DNA from: Flavobacteriales bacterium
GTDB lineage: Bacteria > Bacteroidota > Bacteroidia > Flavobacteriales > Flavobacteriaceae
Length of the DNA: 64,000 nucleotides
Reading direction: 5' to 3'
NCBI GenBank assembly: GCA_011526365.1
Contig: WTIO01000044.1
Span: 42,791 to 106,790 of the forward strand
Shown here: positions 44,053-53,568 of the stretch, in pieces
Numbering within the stretch: position 1 is the stretch's first letter
How the letters are laid out: the number at the start of each line of letters is the position of its first letter
Translations under genes and position numbers: made by a program
Notes under the pieces: model-generated
Told to the model about the DNA's origin: nothing
The model's database searches: none
Seen by the model: only the letters and a program-made list of their open reading frames with translations

Positions 44053-46332
44053 ATGGCTGAAAATTTATATTTCTATATCATCATCCTATTAAGTCTCCTG
44101 GCCCTGGGGGACTTAATAGTTGGGGTAAGTAATGACGCGGTTAACTTTTTAAATTCGGCCATAGGCTCTAAAGTATTTTCCTTTCGGAAAATTATGATTT
44201 ATGCTAGTATCGGGATTGCCTGTGGGGCATTTTTCTCTTCGGGTATGATGGAAGTTGCCCGTAAAGGCATTTTTAATCCTGAGGCTTTTTTCTTCGATGA
44301 AATCATCTATATTTTTATGGCGGTGATGATAACCGATATTCTCTTATTGGATTTCTTCAACACCCTGGGAATGCCCACCTCAACCACTGTATCCATTGTT
44401 TTTGAACTCCTGGGAGCAGCCGTAATTATGGCAATAATAAAAATTTTTGAAGTCGGGGAATCCCTGGGCGACTTGCCCAACTACATCAACACAGCAAAAG
44501 CTGTACAAATTATACTGGGCATCTTGCTATCGGTGTTTATTGCCTTTAGTGTTGGCGCTTTAGTGCAATGGATATCGCGGGTACTGTTAACCTATAAATT
44601 TGAAGAAAAGCAACCCCTGTTTCATGCCTTTTTTGGGGGAATCTCTTTGGCGATGATTGCAAATTTTATACTCATCAAGGGATTAAAAGGAACTCCATTT
44701 GCCAGTGACACCTATGCTTTTTTAAACGGTTTAACCATAACGGCCTTTATTGATCAATTTGCCGTGTGGGTGAATTTATTTTCGGCCCTATTTTGGTTTG
44801 TATTATCCTTTGTACTTATCCGTTTTTTTAAGGTTGACATATACAAAGTGATCATAGGCATTGGAACCTTTGCCTTGGCGCTGGCTTTTGCAGGAAACGA
44901 CCTGGTAAATTTTATTGGGGTTCCTGTGGCCGCCTATCAATCCTTTGAAATATGGTCCCAATCTGGAGTGGCCGCTAGTGAATTCAGTATGGGGGTACTC
45001 TCCAAAAAAGTGCCTACACCTACGGTATTTCTTTTGGTCTCTGGAATTATTATGATTTTAACCTTGTGGTTTTCTTCCAAGGCACGGCGTGTAGTAAAAA
45101 CCTCTTTAGACCTTTCTGACCAAAATCAAATCAAAGAGCGCTTTCAGCCCAATATCCTTTCCCGTGTGTTGGTGCGCTTCTTTATGCGTTCCAATCAACT
45201 GGTTGTTGGAGTATTACCCAGTGGGGCACTACAAAAGATGAATACCGCTTTTCAACTTGCACCCCTACCCACAACGGCAAATGCCGACCGTCCTGCATTC
45301 GACAAAGTACGCGCGAGTATAAATTTGGTGGTAGCCGCTATTTTAATTGCTATTGCCACCTCTTTGAAATTGCCTTTGTCCACCACCTATGTGACCTTTA
45401 TGGTCGCCATGGGTACTTCGCTAGCCGATCGCGCTTGGGACAATGACAGTGCGGTGTACCGTGTGGCGGGTGTTTTGAATGTTATAGGCGGATGGTTTTT
45501 TACCGCCTTCAGTGCGTTTGTGGTGTGTGGCACCATTGTGTACTTTTTCTACATCGGGGGCCCGGCAGCCATAGTAGCTATTGTTGCCCTGGTGCTTCTT
45601 ATTATTGCAAGAAATTTTCTCCTCACACGAAGCACAACCAAAACAGCACCATCGGTACAATTGCGAATTTCAAAAAATGAATCACTGCGTGACGTAATTG
45701 AAGAAAGTAGTGGGAATACCCAACAACTCCTGAAGCACAGTATTGCCACCTATCGACTAATGGTGCTTGGCTTGGAAACCAACAAAAGAAGCCATCTTGA
45801 AGCCGCTGCAAAAAAAGCAGCACTGCTCGCACAAGAGGTAGACGATTTAAAAAATGACATTTTTTATTTTATCAAAAGCCTGAAAGAGAACAGCTTAGAG
45901 GCGAGTAATTTTTATATCGCACTGCTAAGCAGCATTCACGATCTAAGTGAGGATTTGGTGTACCTTACTAGAATTAGCTTAGAACACTTAAAAAATAACC
46001 ACAAGCCACTAAAGCAAAGTCAAATTGAAGGGCTGGTTAATATCCTTAAACAACTTAATAGTTTTTATAAGGAATCGGATGAAGCAGTGACACACAAAAC
46101 CGATTTTAAAGAGTACGATGATGTACTGAAGCAGAAATCGGAGCTTTACGAGCTGATTAATTCTGTCATTAATCAACAGATTGCGCTAACGGTAGACGAA
46201 GAAACTAGTCCTAAGAATACCAGTTTGTACTTTAACATCCTAATGCGTACCAAGGATTTGATACGACACAAATTCGACCTAGTCGAGGCCTTAGCGGGCG
46301 TGGTTGTGCAATTGAATGCGCGAAAAGTTTAA
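44053..46332 (+). CDS. PiT family inorganic phosphate transporter with PhoU-like C-terminal domain
   Basis: A 759-aa inner-membrane protein. The two PiT signature repeats are seen in the N-terminal (VGVSNDAVNFLNSAIGSKV) and middle parts (FAGNDLVNFIGVPVAAYQ), with some eleven TM helices to about residue 520 and LKLPLSTTYVTFMVAMGTSLADRAW near the end of the membrane part. The last ~200 residues are soluble and helical (SIATYRLMVLGLETNKRSHLEAAAKKAALLAQEVDDLK, LVYLTRISLEHL) and resemble PhoU. A fused regulatory PhoU-like tail is common in long Bacteroidota PiT proteins. It imports phosphate with H+ or Na+. It starts 8 nt after the receptor gene and ends at the stop of a convergent gene. Confidence 0.93.
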   Translation: MAENLYFYIIILLSLLALGDLIVGVSNDAVNFLNSAIGSKVFSFRKIMIYASIGIACGAFFSSGMMEVARKGIFNPEAFFFDEIIYIFMAVMITDILLLDFFNTLGMPTSTTVSIVFELLGAAVIMAIIKIFEVGESLGDLPNYINTAKAVQIILGILLSVFIAFSVGALVQWISRVLLTYKFEEKQPLFHAFFGGISLAMIANFILIKGLKGTPFASDTYAFLNGLTITAFIDQFAVWVNLFSALFWFVLSFVLIRFFKVDIYKVIIGIGTFALALAFAGNDLVNFIGVPVAAYQSFEIWSQSGVAASEFSMGVLSKKVPTPTVFLLVSGIIMILTLWFSSKARRVVKTSLDLSDQNQIKERFQPNILSRVLVRFFMRSNQLVVGVLPSGALQKMNTAFQLAPLPTTANADRPAFDKVRASINLVVAAILIAIATSLKLPLSTTYVTFMVAMGTSLADRAWDNDSAVYRVAGVLNVIGGWFFTAFSAFVVCGTIVYFFYIGGPAAIVAIVALVLLIIARNFLLTRSTTKTAPSVQLRISKNESLRDVIEESSGNTQQLLKHSIATYRLMVLGLETNKRSHLEAAAKKAALLAQEVDDLKNDIFYFIKSLKENSLEASNFYIALLSSIHDLSEDLVYLTRISLEHLKNNHKPLKQSQIEGLVNILKQLNSFYKESDEAVTHKTDFKEYDDVLKQKSELYELINSVINQQIALTVDEETSPKNTSLYFNILMRTKDLIRHKFDLVEALAGVVVQLNARKV

Positions 46333-46689
46333 CTATAAATCAGTGGTTACAATGCGTTGCGACTGATCGGTCCAACGGCTAATGCTTTTGGGCTTATTGT
46401 TATCGTAGTCTACTTCGATAACACCTTCTGCAGACCAGAAGACCCATTTGCCAATTTTTTTTCCTTTGCGATAGAAGCCAAGCATCGTGGTTTTGCCTTC
46501 TGTATCATAACTCACCCATTGACCGTGGATTTTATTGTTTTTAATAAAACCTTGCTGGGCGATAGTACCGTTGTCATGAAAGATGGTCACTTGAGTTTGT
46601 GCACCCTTTTCTTTAATTATTGACTTTGGTGCGTCCTGAGCTTTGGCAGTTAAACTACTGATTAATAAGAGGGTAAATAAGAGTCTCAT
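46333..46689 (-). CDS. Secreted MORN-repeat (YwqK-like) small protein
   Basis: A 118-aa protein from the ATG 46687-46689 (MRLLFTLLLISSLTAKAQ, a signal peptide); the longer in-frame extension (37 residues) covers the promoter and is rejected. The mature part holds MORN-like repeats: TIFHDNGTIAQQGFIKNNKIHGQWVSYD, GKTTMLGFYRKGKKIGKWVFWSAEG, VIEVDYDNNKPKSI. Proteins of this class are often called YwqK antitoxins, but no toxin is beside it and it is exported. Its stop abuts the stop of the PiT gene. The promoter has a Pho-box-like triple repeat, so it may be a phosphate-starvation protein. Confidence 0.8.
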   Translation of the reverse strand: MRLLFTLLLISSLTAKAQDAPKSIIKEKGAQTQVTIFHDNGTIAQQGFIKNNKIHGQWVSYDTEGKTTMLGFYRKGKKIGKWVFWSAEGVIEVDYDNNKPKSISRWTDQSQRIVTTDL

Positions 46690-46714
46690 AGGCCTTAGCT
46701 TTTGAATTATAGTG

Positions 46715-46722
46715 CTAAGGTA
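46715..46722 (-). promoter_or_regulatory. -7-like element of the MORN-repeat gene
   Basis: TACCTTAG on the minus strand is one mismatch from TAnnTTTG, 25 nt before the ATG. The repeat cluster at 46741-46773 begins 18 bp further upstream, in place of a -33 element. Confidence 0.4.
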
Positions 46723-46740
46723 TGAAATAAATTCATTTTT

Positions 46741-46773
46741 GCATAACATTTGCATAACATTTTGGTAACATTT
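46741..46773 (-). repeat. Triple 11-bp direct repeat resembling a Pho box
   Basis: On the plus strand GCATAACATTT, GCATAACATTT and TGGTAACATTT follow one another with a period of exactly 11 bp. In the direction of the minus-strand gene this reads ATGTTAC-CAAA-ATGTTAT-GCAA-ATGTTAT, seven-base units with four-base A/T-rich spacers, the same architecture as the enterobacterial Pho box (CTGTCAT-N4-CTGTCAT). Protein binding is not shown. Confidence 0.6.
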
Positions 46774-46785
46774 GGAGTGAGGCAC

Positions 46786-46810
46786 AAAAAAAAGCCCCAA
46801 ATTTTGAGGC
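46786..46810 (-). terminator. Intrinsic terminator of nrdBA
   Basis: On the minus strand GCCTCAA and TTGGGGC pair (7 bp, one G-T; 46794-46810, 3-nt loop) and eight T follow (46786-46793). It lies 23 nt after the nrdA stop. Confidence 0.8.
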
Positions 46811-46833
46811 CTAAAATAAGGGCTAAAGTGGGG

Positions 46834-49269
46834 TTATGATCCACACATCAGGCAGTCCTCATCGGGACCAGTGCCTTGCGATTTAGCGATCATATCCTTG
46901 AGTTCCTCGGGGCTCATGGGTTCTACGTCAATAGCCGTTGTGGGTGTTGCTGCTTTAGTCGTTGGGGCTGCTGCAGCTACTACCTTTTCTTTTTTGGCAG
47001 CGCTGTTGTCCAAGGTAAACTTGATAGCATCTACAGCTGCTTTGGTACGCAAGTAGTACATTCCTGTTTTTAGACCTGATTTCCATGCGTAAAAATGCAT
47101 GGAAGTGAGTTTGGCCATAGTTGCACCTTCCATAAACAGGTTGAGTGACTGTGACTGATCGATGAAATACCCACGGTGGCGGGCCATATCGATGATGTCT
47201 TTCATACTCAGCTCCCAAACAGTTTTGTAGAGCTCTTTAATGTCTTCTGGGATACCTTCAATATTTTGAATGGATCCATTTGCGCGCATTAACTCCTGCT
47301 TCATGTCTTCATTCCAGAGGCCTTGTTCTACCAAATCCTCCAAAAGGTGTTTGTTTACTACAATAAACTCCCCCGAGAGTACGCGTCGGGTATAGATGTT
47401 TGAAGTGTAGGGCTCAAAACACTCGTTGTTTCCTAATATTTGAGAGGTAGATGCGGTAGGCATAGGCGCTACCAACAAGGAATTGCGCAGACCGTTCTTT
47501 TTCACATCTTTACGTAAGCTGGCCCAATCCCAGCGTCCGCTGAGTTCTTCGTCCTTAACACCCCACATATTGTGCTGGAATTCTCCTTTAGACATTGGAG
47601 ACCCTTTGAAGGATTCATAAGCACCGTCATTTTTAGCCTCCTCTACTGATGCCGTAACAGCGGCAAAGTATAAGGTTTCAAAAATCTCTTGATTGAGCTT
47701 TTTGGCGGCATCACTGGTAAAAGGCATACGCAGTTTTATAAAGGTATCTGCCAAGCCTTGTACTCCTAGACCTACAGGACGATGTCTGAAGTTTGAATTT
47801 TCTGCTTCTTTAACAGGGTAGTAGTTCCGATCGATAACGCGGTTAAGGTTTTTAGTGACCCTAATAGTAACGTCGTATAACTTTTGGTGATCAAAGGCTC
47901 CATCCTTAATAAACATGGGTAAGGCAATGGATGCCAGGTTACACACTGCCACTTCATCTGGTGACGTGTACTCCATAATTTCGGTACACAAGTTTGAAGA
48001 ACGAATGGTTCCTAAATTCTTTTGATTGGACTTGCGGTTGGCAGCATCCTTGTAGAGCATGTATGGGGTTCCTGTTTCAATTTGCGATTCGAGGATTTTT
48101 TCCCAAAGCTCTCGTGCCTTAATGGTTCTGCGCCCCTTTTTAGCTTTTTCGTAGCCGAGGTATTTTTTTTCAAATTCTTCTCCATGGGTGTCAAAGAGTC
48201 CTGGGCATTCGTTGGGGCACATTAGTGTCCACTCTCCATTTTCTTCTACCCGCTTCATGAATAAATCGGGGATCCACATGGCATAAAACAAATCGCGCGC
48301 ACGCATTTCTTCTTTCCCGTGATTTTTCTTTAACTCTAGGAAGTCGAAAATATCGGCATGCCAAGGTTCTACATAAATGGCAAAGGATCCTTTGCGTTTT
48401 CCACCTCCTTGGTCTACATAGCGGGCGGTATCATTAAATACCCGTAGCATGGGGACAATCCCGTTGGAAGTTCCATTGGTTCCTGAAATGTAGGAACCTG
48501 TTGCACGGATGTTGTGAATGGACAACCCAATTCCTCCCGCAGACTGTGAGATTTTTGCGGTTTGCTTTAAGGTGTCATAGATACCATCGATGCTGTCGTC
48601 CTTCATGGCCAACAGGAAACAAGAAGACATTTGTGGCTTGGGGGTTCCTGAATTGAATAAGGTGGGCGTGGCGTGCGTAAAGAATTTTTTGGACATCAGC
48701 TCGTAGGTTTCCATTGCTGCATCAATATCCTCTAGATGAATTCCTAGGGACACTCGCATAAGCATGTGCTGCGGACGCTCTACAATTTGTCCATTGAGTT
48801 TTAATAAGTACGAACGCTCCAAGGTTTTAAACCCAAAATAATCATAGCCAAAATCGCGGTTGTAAATAATGCTTGAGTCCAATTGCTCCGCATTTTTTTG
48901 AATTATTTTATATACCTCGTCCGAAAGTAGTGGTGCCTTTTTCCCGGTTCGTGGATTTACGTATTCGTACAAATCCTTCATGGTTTCGGAAAAAGACTTT
49001 TTGGTGTTTTTGTGCAGGTTAGATACAGAAATACGTGCTGCTAAAAGTGCGTAGTCTGGGTGTGTTGTCGTCATGGTTGCTGCAATTTCAGCAGCAAGAT
49101 TATCCAACTCCGAGGTAGTTACTCCATCGTACAGACCTTCAATGACGCGCATGGCAACACGGGTAGGTTCTACCAAGGGGTTAAGCCCGTAACAGAGTTT
49201 ACGCACTCGGGCGGTAATTTTATCAAACATAATGGGTTCCTTCCGCCCGTCTCTTTTGACTACGTACAT
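46834..49269 (-). CDS. nrdA: Ribonucleoside-diphosphate reductase alpha subunit (class Ia)
   Basis: An 811-aa enzyme that reduces NDPs to dNDPs. The N-terminal ATP-cone ([21 protein letters not shown]) is the dATP-sensing allosteric domain. Catalytic features seen: [21 protein letters not shown] with the first redox Cys, NLCTEI with the radical Cys and Glu, [26 protein letters not shown] with the tail-side residues, and the C-terminal swinging pair CLMC (near the extreme end). A Pro/Ala/Thr-rich flexible linker precedes that tail. No intein. It lies 70 nt after nrdB and ends at a clear terminator. Confidence 0.97.
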   Translation of the reverse strand: MYVVKRDGRKEPIMFDKITARVRKLCYGLNPLVEPTRVAMRVIEGLYDGVTTSELDNLAAEIAATMTTTHPDYALLAARISVSNLHKNTKKSFSETMKDLYEYVNPRTGKKAPLLSDEVYKIIQKNAEQLDSSIIYNRDFGYDYFGFKTLERSYLLKLNGQIVERPQHMLMRVSLGIHLEDIDAAMETYELMSKKFFTHATPTLFNSGTPKPQMSSCFLLAMKDDSIDGIYDTLKQTAKISQSAGGIGLSIHNIRATGSYISGTNGTSNGIVPMLRVFNDTARYVDQGGGKRKGSFAIYVEPWHADIFDFLELKKNHGKEEMRARDLFYAMWIPDLFMKRVEENGEWTLMCPNECPGLFDTHGEEFEKKYLGYEKAKKGRRTIKARELWEKILESQIETGTPYMLYKDAANRKSNQKNLGTIRSSNLCTEIMEYTSPDEVAVCNLASIALPMFIKDGAFDHQKLYDVTIRVTKNLNRVIDRNYYPVKEAENSNFRHRPVGLGVQGLADTFIKLRMPFTSDAAKKLNQEIFETLYFAAVTASVEEAKNDGAYESFKGSPMSKGEFQHNMWGVKDEELSGRWDWASLRKDVKKNGLRNSLLVAPMPTASTSQILGNNECFEPYTSNIYTRRVLSGEFIVVNKHLLEDLVEQGLWNEDMKQELMRANGSIQNIEGIPEDIKELYKTVWELSMKDIIDMARHRGYFIDQSQSLNLFMEGATMAKLTSMHFYAWKSGLKTGMYYLRTKAAVDAIKFTLDNSAAKKEKVVAAAAPTTKAATPTTAIDVEPMSPEELKDMIAKSQGTGPDEDCLMCGS

Positions 49270-49339
49270 ACTTTCGATATTTAATTGTTTTGCGGGGTCA
49301 GCCGCGAACTTGGTTTATGATACTTAATCCAACACTGGA

Positions 49340-50317
49340 TTAAAAATCAGCATCAAAACTGATTTTGGTTTCGTTGTCTTCCTTGTTGAGTACTCCTGCT
49401 TTTTGGTATTCTGACACACGCTTCTCAAAGAAGTTGGTTTTTCCTTGAAGTGATATCATATCCATAAAGTCAAAAGGATTAGTTACGTTAAATTCTTTCC
49501 CGCAGCCCAATTCCACTAGAAGGCGGTCGGTCACAAACTCAAGGTACTGGGTCATCAGCTTAGAGTTCATTCCAATAAGGCTTACTGGCAAGGATTCGGT
49601 AATAAATTCTCGCTCAATTTGAAGTGCATCAAGTATAATTTCTTTGATGCGCTCTTTTGGTACTTTATTCACCAAATGTTGGTTGTGTAAATGTACTGCG
49701 TAGTCGCAATGCATTCCTTCGTCCCGTGAAATCAATTCGTTGGAGAAGGTTAGTCCGGGCATCAAACCACGTTTTTTCAACCAAAAGATGGAACAAAAGG
49801 CCCCAGAAAAGAAAATACCTTCAACGGCAGCAAAAGCGATCAAACGCTCTGCAAAGGAGTCGGATTCAATCCAACGGAGTGCCCACTGAGCTTTTTTCTT
49901 AATGGCAGGAAATATTTCAATGGCCTTAAAGAGTTTATTTTTTTCGGCGTCATCTTTCACGTAAGTGTCAATGAGCAAGGAGTAGGTTTCACTGTGGATG
50001 TTCTCCATCATAATTTGGAACCCATAGAAGAACTTGGCCTCGGAATACTGTACCTCGTTAACAAAATTTTCGGCTAGGTTTTCATTTACAATTCCGTCGG
50101 AAGCTGCAAAAAAGGCTAAAATGTGCTTAATAAAATAGCGCTCGTCGTCATTTAATTTGTTGTTCCAATCGTCGAGATCTTGGTGTAAATCAATTTCTTC
50201 AGCTGTCCAAAAACAGGCTTCCATTTTTTTGTACCATTCCCACAAATCGTGATGTTGGATTGGAAAAATTACAAATCGGTTTTCATTTTCTTCTAGAATA
50301 GGTTCCACTGCCGCCAT
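49340..50317 (-). CDS. nrdB: Ribonucleoside-diphosphate reductase beta subunit (class Ia)
   Basis: A 325-aa diiron protein that makes the tyrosyl radical. Ligand motifs are visible: [29 protein letters not shown], then [23 protein letters not shown] with Glu and His ligands (ENIH) and the radical Tyr just before, and later [16 protein letters not shown] and [14 protein letters not shown]. The C-terminal peptide that docks into NrdA ([12 protein letters not shown]) is intact. It is the first gene of nrdB-nrdA. Its upstream region has a DnaA-box-like 9-mer and a long inverted repeat. Confidence 0.96.
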   Translation of the reverse strand: MAAVEPILEENENRFVIFPIQHHDLWEWYKKMEACFWTAEEIDLHQDLDDWNNKLNDDERYFIKHILAFFAASDGIVNENLAENFVNEVQYSEAKFFYGFQIMMENIHSETYSLLIDTYVKDDAEKNKLFKAIEIFPAIKKKAQWALRWIESDSFAERLIAFAAVEGIFFSGAFCSIFWLKKRGLMPGLTFSNELISRDEGMHCDYAVHLHNQHLVNKVPKERIKEIILDALQIEREFITESLPVSLIGMNSKLMTQYLEFVTDRLLVELGCGKEFNVTNPFDFMDMISLQGKTNFFEKRVSEYQKAGVLNKEDNETKISFDADF

Positions 50318-50539
50318 TTAATTTTGTTTTTTTTTGGGTTAAAATTTTCTTTAAGGATTAAACAAAGATTTAAATTTGAAATCAGAAATGAAAGGGATAC
50401 TTATTCACAAACACGCCTACTTTTTAACAAAACTTGTAAATTCTGTTCATTTCGTGTTTGAGAACAAGATTTTTAAACCAATGGTTATTAGGTATTTACA
50501 AGTCAAATTCTTTGTTGCCCCCAGTAAAATAGGGAAACG
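50318..50539. promoter_or_regulatory. Upstream region of nrdBA with DnaA-box-like site and inverted repeat
   Basis: 222 bp without a gene. TTATTCACA (50401-50409) fits the DnaA consensus TTATnCACA. ACTTGTAAAT (50432-50441) and ATTTACAAGT (50494-50503) are a perfect 10-bp inverted repeat 52 nt apart. A weak -7 element AATCTTTG (50363-50370, minus strand) lies 45 nt before the nrdB ATG. No NrdR-box pair was recognised. Confidence 0.4.
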
Positions 50540-51109
50540 CTAATCCGGCTTGGCTGTCGCAATTTTTTCTAAAGTACTGTACCACGCTTTTCCAAATTTA
50601 CGGATTAAGGCCTGCTTGGTAAATCGATAGACAGGTTGTTTGAGGGCTGCTCCTAAAGTGCAAGCTGGACTACAAATATTCCATTGATGATAATTGACCG
50701 CTGTAAATTCAGAATACTCGGTTACACGAACAGGGTACAAATGACACGAGATGGGTTTTTGCATTTTGGTTGCCCCCGCCTTGTTTGCATTTTCAATACT
50801 ACATTGGGCCTTGCCTTGCGCATCAAAAACAGTGTAGGCACATTCGGCACCGTTGACTAATGGGGTCTCATACACTCCTTCTTTAGGGCTAACATGGGTG
50901 CCTTGAGCAGTAATGGCCGCCTTTCCTTTTTCATTTAAAAAGGGTAAAAGCTCGGGCAAATGCTTTTTTAACTCACGGGTTTCAGCAACGCTTAGGGGTG
51001 CCCCAGCCTCTCCTTCCACACAACAAGCCCCCTTACAGCGTTCCAAGTCGCAGGTGAATTCTTCTTTTAACAAGGCTTCAGAAACTAGGGTGTTGTCTAT
51101 GGAAAACAT
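50540..51109 (-). CDS. DUF3109 family cysteine-cluster protein
   Basis: A 189-aa cytoplasmic protein. The N-terminal part has the family cysteine cluster (FTCDLERCKGACCVEGEAGAPL) and further conserved cysteines follow (GAECAYTVFD, CSIENA, SCHLYPVRV, ICSPACTLG). Such CxxxxCxxxCC clusters in the DUF3109/YkgJ group are thought to bind zinc or an Fe-S cluster. The pathway is unknown. It is transcribed alone, divergent from marC. Confidence 0.85.
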   Translation of the reverse strand: MFSIDNTLVSEALLKEEFTCDLERCKGACCVEGEAGAPLSVAETRELKKHLPELLPFLNEKGKAAITAQGTHVSPKEGVYETPLVNGAECAYTVFDAQGKAQCSIENANKAGATKMQKPISCHLYPVRVTEYSEFTAVNYHQWNICSPACTLGAALKQPVYRFTKQALIRKFGKAWYSTLEKIATAKPD

Positions 51110-51163
51110 CAGTAATTTTTTTTAAAAATACACATATTCTAGCGCTGTCCCAGCAAGTTCATT

Positions 51164-51171
51164 TACCTTTG
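51164..51171 (+). promoter_or_regulatory. -7 promoter element of marC
   Basis: TACCTTTG, 17 nt upstream of the ATG at 51189. No -33 TTG at normal spacing. Confidence 0.5.
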
Positions 51172-51188
51172 CAAAAAATTAATTGATC

Positions 51189-51758
51189 ATGTTTGATCCA
51201 CGTGAAATCCTTAGTGCTGGAATGATCTTATTTGCTGTAATTGATATTATTGGCAGCATCCCACTTATTATTTCTCTCCGTGAAAAAGTAGGGCATATTC
51301 AGTCCGAAAAAGCGTCCATTACCTCAGCTGTTATCATGATTGCTTTTCTTTTTATTGGAGAAGAGATTTTAAACCTCATTGGTATAGACATTAACTCCTT
51401 TGCTGTGGCAGGATCTTTTGTACTCTTGTTTTTAGCCTTGGAGATGATTTTAGGCATATCCCTGTACAAGGACGATGTCCCTGAAACAGCTTCCATAGTC
51501 CCCCTAGCTTTCCCTATGATTGCTGGTGCGGGTACTATGACCTCTTTATTGTCATTGCGAGCAGAGTTTCATGTGGTAAATATTATCATTGCCATAGTGG
51601 TGAACATCATCATTGTATATGTTATTTTAAAATCTTCCAAAGGGATTCAAAAAGTACTGGGACGATCGGGCATCAATGTCATCCGAAAAGTGTTTGGAGT
51701 TGTGCTGTTGGCCATTGCCATTAAACTTTTTGCCACAAACGCAGGAGAACTCATTTAA
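51189..51758 (+). CDS. MarC family integral membrane protein
   Basis: A 189-aa protein from the ATG at 51189 (a TTG two codons earlier is less likely). Six TM helices are evident, with the family motifs AVIDIIGSIPLIISL near the N-terminus, FVLLFLALEMILGISL and PLAFPMIAGAGTMTSLLSL in the middle. MarC/YchE proteins resemble small-solute transporters; the name is historical and drug resistance is not shown. A 66-aa membrane protein follows after 12 nt, so the two are likely co-transcribed. Confidence 0.9.
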   Translation: MFDPREILSAGMILFAVIDIIGSIPLIISLREKVGHIQSEKASITSAVIMIAFLFIGEEILNLIGIDINSFAVAGSFVLLFLALEMILGISLYKDDVPETASIVPLAFPMIAGAGTMTSLLSLRAEFHVVNIIIAIVVNIIIVYVILKSSKGIQKVLGRSGINVIRKVFGVVLLAIAIKLFATNAGELI

Positions 51759-51770
51759 CGGGAACCACCT

Positions 51771-51971
51771 ATGAAAACTACCATTAGAATTTTTATGCTC
51801 TTAGCTGCTATCGCAGTGGGCTTCAATTTGTTTCAAATTAATTGGGAAACACCCCTTGAAGGCAAAAGTGCGGTAGCTGTTATTGGCGTCATGGCCGCTT
51901 CTTGTGCCTTTTTATTGCTTGCGCTTTTGGCCTTATCCAAAAAAATAGAGGAGCAAAAAAAGAAGCGCTAA
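51771..51971 (+). CDS. Small two-span membrane protein
   Basis: A 66-aa protein with two hydrophobic helices (TTIRIFMLLAAIAVGFNLF and AVAVIGVMAASCAFLLLALLAL), a short polar loop with NWETPLEGKS and a strongly basic C-terminus (SKKIEEQKKKR). It begins 12 nt after marC and ends 8 nt before the convergent protease gene's stop. No family recognised; association with MarC is inferred from spacing. Confidence 0.7.
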   Translation: MKTTIRIFMLLAAIAVGFNLFQINWETPLEGKSAVAVIGVMAASCAFLLLALLALSKKIEEQKKKR

Positions 51972-51979
51972 AGGTTCCT

Positions 51980-53563
51980 CTAGTCGGTGCCCTGAGTACT
52001 GTGTGCCTTCACCCGTGCCAAAAACGGATCGTTTTGGTTGCGTACCTCTGTAAACACCGCTTCGCCATAGAGCTGCAATCCAATGTAGGCCTTAATAGCA
52101 TTGAGAATTTGTGCTTCATCCTTGAAAGTAAAAGGAATCCTGTTTTGTTCACAATAGGCTTTAAACTCCTTTAACCATTGTGAGGTGTTCTCAAGAGGAG
52201 TATTTGAGAAAGTACTTGCAGCTGGAAAAGAGTAGGCTGCTCTATTTTTATCCAGGGTGGTAAACACAAAGTGATTGATAACGTTGGAACGCAGCACAAA
52301 GCGATTCCACTCCTCTTCTTCGCTGTTGGTGTTGGGCACAAATATGTCGGGCGTAATCCCACCTCCACCATACACTGTTCGCCCTTTAGGTGTGGTGTAC
52401 GACAAGGAATCGTTTTGAGGAATTTTATTCGCGTCTTCCATTTCTCCACGTTCAAAGCGTTCGGCCACCTCCGCATAATAAGCTTCACGGTTATCGCCGT
52501 AGGGGCGTTGTATGGAACGCCCAGTAGGAGTAAAATAGCGTGCTGTTGTTAATCGTACCGCATCACCGTCCCCCAAAGGGAGTTGTTGTTGTACCAAGCC
52601 CTTTCCAAAAGAACGTCGTCCCACAATCCACCCACGGTCATTGTCCTGAACGGCCCCAGCAAGAATTTCACTTGCTGATGCAGATTGCTCGTTAACTAAA
52701 ATATACAAGCCCTCTTGGGTGAGTCCACCACTAGCTGTGGCTAGGGTTTCCTCGCGTTCGCCATTGTTGGCCTCTGTAATTACAATTGGAGTGTCGGCTT
52801 CTAAAAATGTATCGGCTACCAAAACAGCGGCATATAAATACCCCCCGGGGTTATCCCGTAAATCGAGAACGAGATTGTTGAACTTTTTCCATTTCAAGGC
52901 ATTGAGTGCTTTAGCAAACTCCTGATAGGTGGTTTGAGAAAAACGATTGATTTTTATGTAAGCCGTGGCATCGTCTATCATATAGGCTGCATCAACGCTC
53001 TTTAGGGGTACTGCCCCGCGTTTCATGTTTACCCAAAACACACTGTCGTTTTGTTTGCGGTAGATGGCCAACTCCACCTCGGTATTGGGTGGGCCTTTGA
53101 GTTTGGAAACGATTTCTTCACTCGAATAGTTTTGTTGAAACAATGAATCATTGTTCGCCAGCATAATACGATCACCAGGAAGCAAGCCTGCAGCCTCACT
53201 AGGACCACCGTTGAGTACACGAACCACTGCTACGGTGTCTTCTACCATAAAAAAGCTTACACCTATTCCAACAAATTCACCTTGCATATTTTCCGCGAGC
53301 TCTTGGGAGGCTGTTTTTGGAATAAAAGTAGAATGTGGATCTAAACGATCAATAATAGACTCAATGACCACCCCAACCAAACTGTCGCTGTCCACTTCTT
53401 CCACATAGTTGTTGGATAGATAGTACAAAAAGCGGTCTAATTTTTTTTGTGCAGATGTTGTTCTTTTAACAAGCCTAGGAGCTAACTGAAAATTAGTGCC
53501 CACATATACGCCGATTAGTAAGGATAAAAGGACCAGCAAAATGGTATTTCGAATATTTTTCAC
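51980..53563 (-). CDS. S41 carboxy-terminal processing peptidase
   Basis: A 527-aa exported protease starting at GTG (53561-53563). An N-terminal hydrophobic helix (TILLVLLSLLIGVYVGT) anchors or exports it. A PDZ domain follows (about 85-165: GEFVGIGVSFFMVEDTVAVVRVLNGGPSEAAGLLPGDRIMLAN). The catalytic core has LVLDLRDNPGGYL, the nucleophile Ser in VNEQSASASEILAGAVQDN and the general-base Lys in GRRSFGKGLVQQ. It cleaves C-terminal tails in the periplasm. It comes 5 nt after the dCMP deaminase gene. Confidence 0.93.
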   Translation of the reverse strand: MKNIRNTILLVLLSLLIGVYVGTNFQLAPRLVKRTTSAQKKLDRFLYYLSNNYVEEVDSDSLVGVVIESIIDRLDPHSTFIPKTASQELAENMQGEFVGIGVSFFMVEDTVAVVRVLNGGPSEAAGLLPGDRIMLANNDSLFQQNYSSEEIVSKLKGPPNTEVELAIYRKQNDSVFWVNMKRGAVPLKSVDAAYMIDDATAYIKINRFSQTTYQEFAKALNALKWKKFNNLVLDLRDNPGGYLYAAVLVADTFLEADTPIVITEANNGEREETLATASGGLTQEGLYILVNEQSASASEILAGAVQDNDRGWIVGRRSFGKGLVQQQLPLGDGDAVRLTTARYFTPTGRSIQRPYGDNREAYYAEVAERFERGEMEDANKIPQNDSLSYTTPKGRTVYGGGGITPDIFVPNTNSEEEEWNRFVLRSNVINHFVFTTLDKNRAAYSFPAASTFSNTPLENTSQWLKEFKAYCEQNRIPFTFKDEAQILNAIKAYIGLQLYGEAVFTEVRNQNDPFLARVKAHSTQGTD

Positions 53564-53568
53564 AGCAT

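Noticed and set aside
46741..46773. CRISPR-like or tandem-repeat array
   Set aside because: Three contiguous 11-bp units without spacers; the period and position fit a regulator site.
46333..46800. Toxin-antitoxin role for the YwqK/MORN protein and its longer N-terminus
   Set aside because: No toxin gene is adjacent, the protein has a signal peptide, and the 37-residue extension would cover the promoter and repeats.
46834..49269. Intein in nrdA
   Set aside because: The protein has normal length and uninterrupted catalytic motifs.
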